Source of the DNA: Clostridia bacterium
GTDB taxonomy: Bacteria; Bacillota; Clostridia; Oscillospirales; Acutalibacteraceae
Length of the DNA: 32,275 nucleotides
Reading direction: 5' to 3'
NCBI GenBank assembly: GCA_017434895.1
Contig: JAFSGB010000038.1
Span: forward strand, 1 to 32,275
This document shows positions 16,246-24,248 of the stretch, in pieces (position 1 is the first letter of the stretch; every line of letters begins with the position of its first letter). Both the position numbers and the translations under genes were made by a program. Below the pieces are notes generated by a model that did no database searches, was not told the DNA's origin, and saw only the letters and a list, made by a program, of their open reading frames with translations.

Positions 16246-17145
16246 TTATATCAACTTCTTTTTGAATTCCGAAAAATAGCTTGGAAGCTCAGAAGTAAAT
16301 TCCATATATTCTTTTGTTGCAGGGTGGACAAATCCCAGTGTTCTGGCGTGCAAGCATTGTCCGTTCAAGGCGGCTATCACCTTTTTGGGACCATACACCT
16401 CGTCCCCAGCAACCGGATGACCGATATGAGCCATATGAACCCTAATTTGATGGGTTCTGCCCGTTTCGAGACGCAGTCTCAAATGGGTAAAGCCACCAAA
16501 TCGCTCTAACACCTCGTAGTTGGTTATAGCCTCTCTACCGCCCGCTAATATTGCCATTTGCTTGCGTTTTGTCGGGTGACGGGCAATAGGGGCGTTAACG
16601 ATACCAATATCGTTTTTAATGTTTCCGTAAACAATGGCCTCATATTCCCTTTTAAAGGTGTGTTCCTTTATTTGCTTAGCCAAGCCGTTATGGGAATTGT
16701 CATTTTTTGCAACCATTAAAAGACCGCTTGTATTTTTATCAATTCGGTGGACAATTCCGGGGCGTGACACTCCGTTTATTCCCGAAAGACTATCCCCGCA
16801 GTGAAACATTAAGGCATTAACCAAGGTGCCACTGTAATTTCCTGCAGCCGGATGCACCACCATACCCTTTGGCTTATTTACAACCAGAAGGTCGTTATCC
16901 TCATAAACGATATCAAGCGGGATATCCTCTGCCGTCACTTCGTATACCTCAAGGTCGGGGATTATAATTTCTACCCTATCCCCCATTCTAAGCTTGGTTT
17001 TTTTATTGGCAACACTACCGTTTACAAAAACACAGGACTGCTCTAAAAGTACTTCGGCTCTTGAACGTGAAACCCCTGCCGTTGTGCTGACAAAAACATC
17101 AAGACGTGCGGGAGGCGAATAGAATATCGCTTCAATTCTGTCCAT
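16246..17145 (-). CDS. RluD/RluA-family 23S rRNA pseudouridine synthase
   Basis: Isomerises uridine to pseudouridine in RNA. The 299 residues hold an N-terminal S4 RNA-binding domain (about 13-75: RLDVFVSTTAGVSRSRAEVL) and a catalytic domain with HRIDKNTSG, whose Asp is the nucleophile, and ETGRTHQIRVHMA. This is the usual layout of RluD, which modifies helix 69, but related clostridial paralogues make exact sites uncertain. The ATG lies 14 nt inside the end of lspA. In B. subtilis the orthologue ylyB also follows lspA, which supports the call. Confidence 0.92.
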   Translation of the reverse strand: MDRIEAIFYSPPARLDVFVSTTAGVSRSRAEVLLEQSCVFVNGSVANKKTKLRMGDRVEIIIPDLEVYEVTAEDIPLDIVYEDNDLLVVNKPKGMVVHPAAGNYSGTLVNALMFHCGDSLSGINGVSRPGIVHRIDKNTSGLLMVAKNDNSHNGLAKQIKEHTFKREYEAIVYGNIKNDIGIVNAPIARHPTKRKQMAILAGGREAITNYEVLERFGGFTHLRLRLETGRTHQIRVHMAHIGHPVAGDEVYGPKKVIAALNGQCLHARTLGFVHPATKEYMEFTSELPSYFSEFKKKLI

Positions 17146-17626
17146 TTCTTTTATTTTTCCTATAATCGTTTATCATATCAATCACAAAATAAGCACTCAA
17201 AAGACCTGATCCTATTACAACCGAAATATCCGCAATATTGAAAATCGGAAATGTGGGGAAAAACTCAAAATGCAGAAAATCAACAACGCTTCCGCCTCGA
17301 AAAATTCTGTCAATCAGATTTCCTATTCCACCAGAAATTATAAGGCTTGCCGCCCAAAAAAGCAGTTTGCTTTTCATTCCAATTTTGAGAAGCAATGTAA
17401 TTAAAATAAGAATTACAATCGTGGTGACAGATAAAAGCACCCATGTATTTCCGCTTAAAATTCCCCATGCACCGCCGTCATTATGAATATACTGTATATC
17501 TATAATTCCATTTATAAAGTCGGCCTTTTCATAAAGCTCAAAATTACTGGAAATAAAATATTTCGTATATTGGTCAGCTCCTAAAATCAAAACAGAGCTA
17601 ATAATCGCCAACACTATGGATAGCAA
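17132..17626 (-). CDS. lspA: Lipoprotein signal peptidase (SPase II)
   Basis: Membrane aspartyl protease that removes signal peptides from diacylated lipoproteins. It has 164 residues and four transmembrane helices. Conserved parts are ADQYTKY (17-23), GNLIDR, and the two catalytic aspartates Asp116 in VVDFLHF and Asp133 in FNIADIS. The start is TTG, abutting the divIVA stop; AGGAGG in the last codons of divIVA sits 8 nt upstream. The C-terminus is a Lys/Arg-rich tail consistent with a cytoplasmic end. Confidence 0.95.
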   Translation of the reverse strand: MLSIVLAIISSVLILGADQYTKYFISSNFELYEKADFINGIIDIQYIHNDGGAWGILSGNTWVLLSVTTIVILILITLLLKIGMKSKLLFWAASLIISGGIGNLIDRIFRGGSVVDFLHFEFFPTFPIFNIADISVVIGSGLLSAYFVIDMINDYRKNKRNGQN

Positions 17627-18343
17627 TTAATCTTCCTCCTCGGTATCAATAATAAAACCGCTCTTTGTGTCCGTTTTATCAGAGCTTGAAGAAATATCGG
17701 TTTCCTCGGTTTTTGCAGGCTCTGTCTTTTCAAAGGAAGCAGACAAAACCTGTGCTATGTACTCAGGTGAAGACGGTACACTGTCAGGTATTTTGGAGAG
17801 CAATTCAATATGCTCCTTGTACTTTGAAGTAACACCCGACTTAAATGCAGAAATTTCAAGGCGAAGCTTATCGAATAGCATCTGTTGATGCTTGACCCTT
17901 TCCTCAGTGGCAGCAGTAATAGCATCCGACTTTTTTTGAGCTTCCTCTATCATTGCTTTAAGCTCTTTTTCCAAATTGGTCTTCTGTTCCTGTGCCTTTA
18001 CTTCAAATGCAGAGGAAAGCTCCTTTTCACGGGTGGTTATAGCCTCTATATTTGCTTGAGCCTGTTTAATTATTTCCTCACTTTTGTCTTTAGCCTCCTT
18101 AACAATCCTGTCGGCCAATCCTTGGGCAGAGACCAAAACATTTTGAATACTGTTTTGAGAATTTTTAAAACTTTCAATTTCTGAATTAAGTGTTTCAACC
18201 TTTAACTCATATTCCTTTAGAATTCGTTCAAAGGCCGCATAATCAGCCTCAACCTTATCAAGTAGGATATCGACCTCTTCGCCCTTATAGCCTAAAGGCG
18301 CCTTTGAAAATTTAACATCTCTGATTTCAGCTACGCTTAACAT
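17627..18343 (-). CDS. divIVA: DivIVA-domain protein
   Basis: Membrane-curvature-sensing coiled-coil protein of cell division or cell poles. The N-terminal 60 residues match the DivIVA domain (AEIRDVKFSKAPLGYKGEEVDILLDKV), including the hydrophobic and basic residues before the first coil. A long heptad-rich coil runs to about residue 170, and the tail from 205 is acidic and Ser/Thr-rich, likely disordered. With 238 residues it is longer than B. subtilis DivIVA (164) and nearer to clostridial forms. It follows ylmH by 11 nt, as in the conserved sepF-ylmH-divIVA block, and its last codons provide the ribosome site of lspA. Confidence 0.92.
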   Translation of the reverse strand: MLSVAEIRDVKFSKAPLGYKGEEVDILLDKVEADYAAFERILKEYELKVETLNSEIESFKNSQNSIQNVLVSAQGLADRIVKEAKDKSEEIIKQAQANIEAITTREKELSSAFEVKAQEQKTNLEKELKAMIEEAQKKSDAITAATEERVKHQQMLFDKLRLEISAFKSGVTSKYKEHIELLSKIPDSVPSSPEYIAQVLSASFEKTEPAKTEETDISSSSDKTDTKSGFIIDTEEED

Positions 18344-18354
18344 TAAAAATCCCC

Positions 18355-19089
18355 CTACACATATTTTTTATACTTTAAAACAAGCCTGTCCTTTTTGGTT
18401 TTATCGCTTAAGGAATCAATTATAAATTTGCCCCTTGAACGAACGGAAATCACATCGCCGTCGCACAACCTTGTGGTTATTTTTTCGACAACAACGGAAT
18501 TTACCGTTACAAGTGACTGTTCAATTAACTCAACTGCTTTGTTTCGTGACACCGAACAAAGTGCCGCCACCACACAGTCAAGCCTTTCACTGGATACTGT
18601 AACGCTGAACTCTTTAAGTTCTCCCGACTTTGGCAAGGGTAAGGTAAAGCCTTCTTTAAGAATCACACCCACTCTGCCAATTTTGGTGATTTGGGTCATT
18701 ACATAATTTACGGTTTCCTCACTTAAAAAGATTACCGCTCTACCCTCGTCAATAAGGATATCCCCAACCGTCTCCCTTTTCAGCCCTAAAGCCATAAGGG
18801 AGCCTAAAACATCGCGGTGAGAAAGCCTATCCGATTTTCGGTATTCGGCAGTAATGGCTATAATTGGAAACTTCTTTTCCTCGCACCACTCGGGAAAGCA
18901 ACCGAGCATTACACGCTCTGCCCCCTCAAAGCCGCCAAAAAAATCGTATTGGGCAGTTGTTTTGGAAATAATACCTTTGGCAAAAGCGGTTTCCTCCAAA
19001 GAAAGAAATCCTAAGAACTTAGGCCTTCTCGTTCTTTGGCAGATACCCACAGTGTCAAAAATTCTGTCCTTTAAAAGGTCAGTCTCCAT
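18355..19089 (-). CDS. ylmH: YlmH-family S4-domain RNA-binding protein
   Basis: RNA-binding protein of 244 residues from the division cluster. The N-terminal two-thirds is the YlmH-specific part, with AITAEYRKSDRLSHRDVLGSLMALGLKRETVGDILID in its middle (two adjoining blocks). The last 70 residues form an S4 domain (ERLDCVVAALCSVSRNKAVE). YlmH has been linked to rescue of stalled ribosomes in Firmicutes. The ATG shares one base with the sepF stop (TAATG) and lacks a strong ribosome site of its own, so it depends on sepF translation. Confidence 0.92.
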   Translation of the reverse strand: METDLLKDRIFDTVGICQRTRRPKFLGFLSLEETAFAKGIISKTTAQYDFFGGFEGAERVMLGCFPEWCEEKKFPIIAITAEYRKSDRLSHRDVLGSLMALGLKRETVGDILIDEGRAVIFLSEETVNYVMTQITKIGRVGVILKEGFTLPLPKSGELKEFSVTVSSERLDCVVAALCSVSRNKAVELIEQSLVTVNSVVVEKITTRLCDGDVISVRSRGKFIIDSLSDKTKKDRLVLKYKKYV

Positions 19090-19541
19090 TAGAAGTACAT
19101 TCTGCCTTCCTCAAATTCGTCAAGCAGTAATTCGCCCATCATATCAACACCGTTTGGAACAATAAGGAAAGTTCCCTTGGAAATTTTCTTAATATTTCCG
19201 TGGTTGGCATAGGTAGCACCGCTCAAAAAGTCAACAATGCGGCGGGATAGGTCTCTGTCAGCCGCCTCGAGATTTAAAACAACGGTCTTTTTGTCATTTA
19301 GGTGGTCAGCAATAGAGGTTACATCCTCATATCTTTCCGGCTTAACCAAAACAACCTGCATTTGCGCGGGATTAATCGCCGTACTTTTATTCTTTCCGTT
19401 AATAATTCTGGGAGTCTCCGCCTTGCGAGGCTCCTCTTTTTTGACACCTCTTCTGTCGATAGCTTCCTCTTGAATCTCTTCCTCTATTTCCTCATCGTCA
19501 AAGGCATTAAAATAACCCTTAATGTTATCAAGTAATCCCAT
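19089..19541 (-). CDS. sepF: Cell division protein SepF
   Basis: FtsZ-binding membrane anchor of the division ring. It has 150 residues: an N-terminal amphipathic helix (MGLLDNIKGYF) for membrane binding, an acidic linker, and a C-terminal SepF domain from about residue 60, with VVLVKPERYEDVTSIADHL and the glycine-bearing DFLSGATYANHG turn used in polymerisation. Strong ribosome site AAGGAGA. The clostridial order yggS-sepF-ylmH-divIVA is kept, but the small membrane protein gene ylmG that often lies between sepF and ylmH is absent. Confidence 0.95.
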   Translation of the reverse strand: MGLLDNIKGYFNAFDDEEIEEEIQEEAIDRRGVKKEEPRKAETPRIINGKNKSTAINPAQMQVVLVKPERYEDVTSIADHLNDKKTVVLNLEAADRDLSRRIVDFLSGATYANHGNIKKISKGTFLIVPNGVDMMGELLLDEFEEGRMYF

Positions 19542-19559
19542 ATTAATTCTCCTTACAAA

Positions 19560-20255
19560 TTATTTATATATTCGTCTACCGAAAAGTGCTGTACCCAAAC
19601 GGATTAGGTTAGCACCCTCCTCGACTGCAATATCAAAATCATCGGACATTCCCATTGAAAGAACATCCATACTTACATTATCTATATTTTTGGCACCAAT
19701 GTCAACAAACAGTTTTTTCATTTCCCTAAAATAGTCGCGGTTTTCCTCTTTTTGGTTGCAAATAGGCGGTATTGTCATTAAACCCTTGATTTTTAAATTA
19801 GGCATTTTTGCAATTTCCCTCAAATTTTCCTCTAAGCTCTCGGGTGTAAAGCCCCATTTTGACTCCTCACCGCCGATGTTTATTTCCAAAAGGATTTCCA
19901 TTGTTTTTGAGTTTTTGAACGCTTGCTTCGAAATTTCTTTAGCCAATTTAAGCGAGTCCACCGAATGTATCATTTCCACGCGGTTTATTATATCCTTAAC
20001 CTTGTTTGTCTGCAAATGCCCTATAAAGTGGCGGTGGCAGGGGGATATTTGTTCATGCTTTGAAAGAAGCTCCTGCACCTTGTTTTCGCCTATATAATCA
20101 ATACCCTTTGACAAGCAATAATTAATCGTTTCGGCATCGACGGTTTTAGTTGCCGCTAAGAGTATTACTTTATCTTTCCTTCCGGTTTTTTCGAGTCTTT
20201 CAAGAACATCATCTAAATTGCGGTCAAACTCTTTAGCCGACAATTTTTCCATCAT
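19560..20255 (-). CDS. yggS: YggS-family PLP-binding protein (PLP homeostasis)
   Basis: Single-domain alanine-racemase-like PLP carrier of 231 residues that buffers pyridoxal phosphate and affects amino acid balance; it has no known enzymatic turnover. The PLP lysine is Lys37 in LLAATKTV. GENKVQE, HFIGHLQTNK, GLMTIPP and the phosphate-binding SMGMSDDFDIAVEEGANLIR are all present. Two adjacent ATGs are possible; AAAGGA serves the first, which is used. It starts 23 nt inside the end of the HlyD-like gene. The pyridoxal kinase elsewhere in the window is functionally related but not linked. Confidence 0.94.
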   Translation of the reverse strand: MMEKLSAKEFDRNLDDVLERLEKTGRKDKVILLAATKTVDAETINYCLSKGIDYIGENKVQELLSKHEQISPCHRHFIGHLQTNKVKDIINRVEMIHSVDSLKLAKEISKQAFKNSKTMEILLEINIGGEESKWGFTPESLEENLREIAKMPNLKIKGLMTIPPICNQKEENRDYFREMKKLFVDIGAKNIDNVSMDVLSMGMSDDFDIAVEEGANLIRLGTALFGRRIYK

Positions 20256-21438
20256 AGAGATTTTTTCCTTTCACAACTACCTTGTCATAAAGCTTTAAAT
20301 AGTTTCCGTTTTCGTTTTTCTTTTCACAAAGTATATAACCGTCTGTTCGGTAAACAACCTCAACCGGAACAAAATTTATCTGCATACCTGTTTGAACAAA
20401 AACACCCTTTTGAGAGTCCACAACCCTGAGAGCTCGTTTTGGGATTTTCAGTCCGTTATATTCCTTACTTACCACAGTCATATTACCGCTTCTAACGGTT
20501 GCAAGCTCACTGTTCATATCACTGCAAACAAAAATCATTACCGCCGTTTCCTCGGTTTCGGAAAGGTTAATTCTTTTAAGTGTAACCGCCAAGGAAGGTG
20601 ATGATTTAACAGTAGTTAAAAGGGTTAATTCTTGGCCCTCTTTAAATTTTAATGAGTCATTAAGAGGTACCGTTGCCGCAACATACCACTCGTAATCTGA
20701 AACTATTTTACCAATTACATTTTTTGGTGTTTCTTTGGGTTTTACCTCTGCCAAAAATTCGGGGGTGATTTTTTCTAAATCGGCAGTGCTCAGCGCATTT
20801 TCATAACCGTCGGTCTTGGAAACAAAATATCCCGATTCCTTTGCGGTAATACTTCCCACTGCTGCGGGTAAGGTTGCCGTTAAACTGTCAAGCTCGGTTT
20901 TTAGCGAGGTTAACCTTTCGGAAAGACCGGTTACAACACCCAATGCAACCTGCTTGCGATTATTAGCCGAAAGCAACGACTCACATTTTTCGGACATTTC
21001 ACCGTAATTTCCGCCGGCACTACTATGGATTACTTCACTGAGAGCGTTGGAAATTCTCGAATTGATAAGTTCCAAATTTGCCGCCTCAATATCATTGTAG
21101 CTTAAAATATCCTCAATATCAGCAATTTGAGCTTTTAAAACATCCATTTGAGATACTGTAATCGAAGCGGATTCGTTTTTATAAATATTAGCGATAATTC
21201 CGTTTTTAGCTACCCTCGAGCCATCTGGAGTCACAAAGTGCAAAACTCCGTCCGACTCACTTGTAACAAGCGTCTCTCCTCTTATTATGTGACCTGTGAT
21301 TTTAAATCCGTCGTTAGCAGTGTAGAATACAGCAGTTTCAGTTTTAATCGGCATATATAAAGAAGAAACAAGCTGATTAATAATAAACACGGCAGCCAAA
21401 GCCAAAATAAAAAACCTGAAAAACTTTGAAGCCTTCAT
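20233..21438 (-). CDS. HlyD-like membrane-fusion protein of the division cluster
   Basis: Membrane-anchored extracytoplasmic protein of 401 residues. One hydrophobic segment (about 9-27) follows a basic start and acts as a signal anchor. Next comes a biotinyl-lipoyl-like beta region (VTSESDGVLHFVTPDGSRV), an alpha-helical hairpin (about 95-190), the returning barrel strands (GSITAKESGYFVSK), and a C-terminal beta-barrel domain. This is the adaptor fold of HlyD/MacA, but no transporter gene is adjacent. From memory, similar proteins recur beside yggS and sepF in Clostridia, suggesting a cell-envelope or division role. Function is not known; the family call is moderately sure. Confidence 0.75.
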   Translation of the reverse strand: MKASKFFRFFILALAAVFIINQLVSSLYMPIKTETAVFYTANDGFKITGHIIRGETLVTSESDGVLHFVTPDGSRVAKNGIIANIYKNESASITVSQMDVLKAQIADIEDILSYNDIEAANLELINSRISNALSEVIHSSAGGNYGEMSEKCESLLSANNRKQVALGVVTGLSERLTSLKTELDSLTATLPAAVGSITAKESGYFVSKTDGYENALSTADLEKITPEFLAEVKPKETPKNVIGKIVSDYEWYVAATVPLNDSLKFKEGQELTLLTTVKSSPSLAVTLKRINLSETEETAVMIFVCSDMNSELATVRSGNMTVVSKEYNGLKIPKRALRVVDSQKGVFVQTGMQINFVPVEVVYRTDGYILCEKKNENGNYLKLYDKVVVKGKNLYDGKIVG

Positions 21439-21460
21439 ACTGTTTCTCCTCTCTTTAGAT

Positions 21461-22372
21461 TTAAATAAATTCTTTTGCCTTTTTCAATAGGTTTTCGGTT
21501 TCGTCGGGGTAGAGCCAGTTAATCCTGCCGTCACGTCTAAACCAAGTCAGCTGACGCTTGGCATAGCGTCTGGTCTGCATTTTAAGAAGCTCGGTGGCTT
21601 CCTCTAAGGTACATTCACCCTTTAAATAGCCATAAAGCTCCTTGTGACCGATTGCCTGAAATTCTCCCTTTGAATTACCCATTTCAAAGGTTTTGCGAGC
21701 CTCATCCAAAAGCCCGTTTTTGAGCATTATATCAACTCGGCGGTTAATTCGGTCGTATAGCTCTTCGCGGTCCTTGTAGGTAATTCCCAATACAACCGCA
21801 TCAAAATTGTTGCTTTCTATATGTGAAAGCTCGTTTTGCCTTGTTAATGTTTTGCCTGTCGTTTCGTAAATTTCAAAGCAACGGATAATTCGCCTTTTAT
21901 CGCTTTTGTGGAGTCGATTGGCACTTTCAGGGTCAAATTTGCTTAATCTTTTAAGCATTTCCTCGCCGCCAAGACTGTCAAACTCGTTTTCAAGCCTTTT
22001 TCTAAGCTCAGGGTCGGTCTTAATATCCGTAAACTTAGTGTTATCAAGCAAAGCGGAAATATAAAGTCCCGTACCGCCCACAATAATGGGTTGCTTTGAG
22101 CGTGCTAAAATTTCGTCAATCTTTTCTCTTGCAAGGCTTACATAATCGGCAACTGAAAATTCCTCTGTCAGCTCCAAAAATTCCAATAAATGGTGGGGTA
22201 TTCCTCCCATTTCCTCCATATCGGGGGCGGCAGAGGCTATATGAATACCCTTGTAAATCTGCATTGAATCTGCGGAAATAATTTCCCCGTCAAATTCCTT
22301 TGCCAAAGCAATGCTTAAGGCAGTTTTGCCCGAGGCGGTAGGACCTACAATAAAAATTACTTTTCTGCTCAT
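21461..22372 (-). CDS. miaA: tRNA dimethylallyltransferase
   Basis: Adds dimethylallyl to N6 of A37 in tRNAs reading UNN codons; MiaB then methylthiolates the product, so both steps are encoded in this run. The 303 residues match the family. The P-loop is GPTASGKTAL (10-19), followed by ISADSMQIYKG and the GGTGLYISALL segment, with the tRNA-binding AIGHKELYGYL and the RRYAKRQLTWFRRD helix near the end. The ATG overlaps the mutL stop by 4 nt (ATGA), so translation is coupled. Confidence 0.96.
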   Translation of the reverse strand: MSRKVIFIVGPTASGKTALSIALAKEFDGEIISADSMQIYKGIHIASAAPDMEEMGGIPHHLLEFLELTEEFSVADYVSLAREKIDEILARSKQPIIVGGTGLYISALLDNTKFTDIKTDPELRKRLENEFDSLGGEEMLKRLSKFDPESANRLHKSDKRRIIRCFEIYETTGKTLTRQNELSHIESNNFDAVVLGITYKDREELYDRINRRVDIMLKNGLLDEARKTFEMGNSKGEFQAIGHKELYGYLKGECTLEEATELLKMQTRRYAKRQLTWFRRDGRINWLYPDETENLLKKAKEFI

Positions 22373-24231
22373 TGTATTCTACCGAATTGCTTTTCAAGTT
22401 CTCTTTTCTTTATTTCAAAGGCAACGGGTCTGCCATGAGGACAGTACATAATATCCTTATTTAAAAGCACCTTTTCGGCAAGAGACTGCATTTCGGTACG
22501 GCTGATAATATTACCCGCCTTAATTGCCGCTCTGCAAGCGACTGTATGAAAAATTTCCTCTTGCCTTTCAACCGACACCTTTCCTGTCTTAATAAGTCCT
22601 TCGGCAATTTCCGAAATAACCGAGTTTATATCCTCACCCGTTAAAAATGAGGGTATTCCTCTTACAATAACGGTAGAGTTGCCGAAATCCTCAACCTCGA
22701 AGCCACCGTTTTCAAGTAGCCCAGTATTACCGATAAGAGAGTCGTACTCACTACTTGAAAGCTTCACCGTAATGGGGGTAAGCAATGCTTGAACCTCAAT
22801 TTTTTGGTCGGTCTTTAATTTGTTAAACAAAATCCTCTCGTGGGCGGCGTGCTTATCTATCATAAAAATGCTGTCGTTCATCTGAACTATAATATAGGTT
22901 GAAAAGGCTTCGCCTATTAAAACAATTTGTGGTTTATCCTCAACAATAGGCTGAAGTCTTGGAGACTCGGATTTACTTTCAACCTCAACCACTTTTTCCA
23001 AATCGGTTTTTGGTGTAGGCCTTACTTCTATTTTTTCGCCCTTTTCGTTAGCTATGGAGTAACTGTTCATAAAATCAAAATTCGTTCTGCTTCGTAAAAC
23101 GGGCGATTTTTGTTCAATTTTGGGTTCGGGAATGTATTTCGGTTTTTCCTCTACCGAAATCACCTGTTGGCGATACTCCCTTGCAGTTACATTTTCAAAG
23201 GGGTTAAATTTTGGTTCGGTAAGCTTTACCTCGGGTCTTGTATCCGACTTAGTAATAGCATTTTTAACAGCGACATAAACACTGTCAAAAATTCGCTTTT
23301 CATCGGAAAAACGCACCTCGGTTTTAGCTGGGTGAACATTAACATCCACAGTATCAAGGGGTATTTCCAAATAAAGCACGAATGCGGGGAATTTACCCAC
23401 CATAGCACTGTTTTTGTAGGCTTGCTCCACTGCGGCAATAACGGTGCCGGAGCGAACAAGCCGTCCGTTCAAAAAGGTGAACTGACTGTTTCTGGTAGCT
23501 TTACAAAAAACCGGCTTACAGGTAAGACCCTTTACCCTAACCCCACCGTTTTCATCGGCAACTTCGATTAAAGAATTAGTAAACTCTCTGCCTAAAACCG
23601 AATAAACACAATTTTTAAGATTTCCGTCACCCGAGGTTGTAAGCGTGGTTTTACCGTCTCTTATAAATTTAAAAGCAATCTCGGGGTGAGAAAGTGCAAT
23701 CCGCTCCACAACAGAGGTGCAGGCATTCCCCTCCGACACATCCTTTTTAAGAAATTTCATTCTGGCGGGGGTGTTAAAGAAAATATCTCTTATAATAATT
23801 GTCGTACCCTTTGGACAGCCTGCCTCCTCAAAGGACTGCTCAACACCGCCCTCAATAGAGTAATGTGTGCCCTCGGTACTGTCGGCAGTGCAGGTTAGCA
23901 TTTTCACCCTTGCTACCGAGGATATTGCCGCTAGGGCTTCCCCTCTAAAACCTAGTGTGCCAATGCTTTCAAGGTCAGAATCGGTGCTTATTTTACTTGT
24001 GGCGTGTCGCAAAAAGGCGGTGGGAACATCGTCTTTTTCAATGCCGATGCCATTGTCGGTAATGCGGATGTATGTAATACCGCCGCGCTGAATTTCTATG
24101 GTAATTTGTGAGGCCATGGCATCAATAGAGTTTTCAATTAGCTCTTTAATTACAGATGCCGGACGTTCAACAACCTCGCCGGCCGCTATCAGCTCTGCCA
24201 CATTCTTAGGCAACAGATTGATTTTAGACAT
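22369..24231 (-). CDS. mutL: DNA mismatch repair protein MutL
   Basis: ATPase that links MutS mismatch recognition to strand removal. It has 620 residues. GHKL ATPase motifs: ENSIDA (33-38), DNGIGI (59-64) and GFRGEAL (94-100). A variable linker (about 335-430) leads to the dimerisation and endonuclease domain with DKHAAHERILFN (459-470), VACRAAIKAGN and CPHGRP. The usual metal motif is DQHA-x2-E-x4-E; here the last position is Asn470 rather than Glu, while the other conserved endonuclease-domain segments remain. Whether nicking is kept is unclear. Ribosome site GGAGGGA; it starts 17 nt after mutS. Confidence 0.96.
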   Translation of the reverse strand: MSKINLLPKNVAELIAAGEVVERPASVIKELIENSIDAMASQITIEIQRGGITYIRITDNGIGIEKDDVPTAFLRHATSKISTDSDLESIGTLGFRGEALAAISSVARVKMLTCTADSTEGTHYSIEGGVEQSFEEAGCPKGTTIIIRDIFFNTPARMKFLKKDVSEGNACTSVVERIALSHPEIAFKFIRDGKTTLTTSGDGNLKNCVYSVLGREFTNSLIEVADENGGVRVKGLTCKPVFCKATRNSQFTFLNGRLVRSGTVIAAVEQAYKNSAMVGKFPAFVLYLEIPLDTVDVNVHPAKTEVRFSDEKRIFDSVYVAVKNAITKSDTRPEVKLTEPKFNPFENVTAREYRQQVISVEEKPKYIPEPKIEQKSPVLRSRTNFDFMNSYSIANEKGEKIEVRPTPKTDLEKVVEVESKSESPRLQPIVEDKPQIVLIGEAFSTYIIVQMNDSIFMIDKHAAHERILFNKLKTDQKIEVQALLTPITVKLSSSEYDSLIGNTGLLENGGFEVEDFGNSTVIVRGIPSFLTGEDINSVISEIAEGLIKTGKVSVERQEEIFHTVACRAAIKAGNIISRTEMQSLAEKVLLNKDIMYCPHGRPVAFEIKKRELEKQFGRIQ

Positions 24232-24248
24232 TTGTGTTCCCTCCTTTT

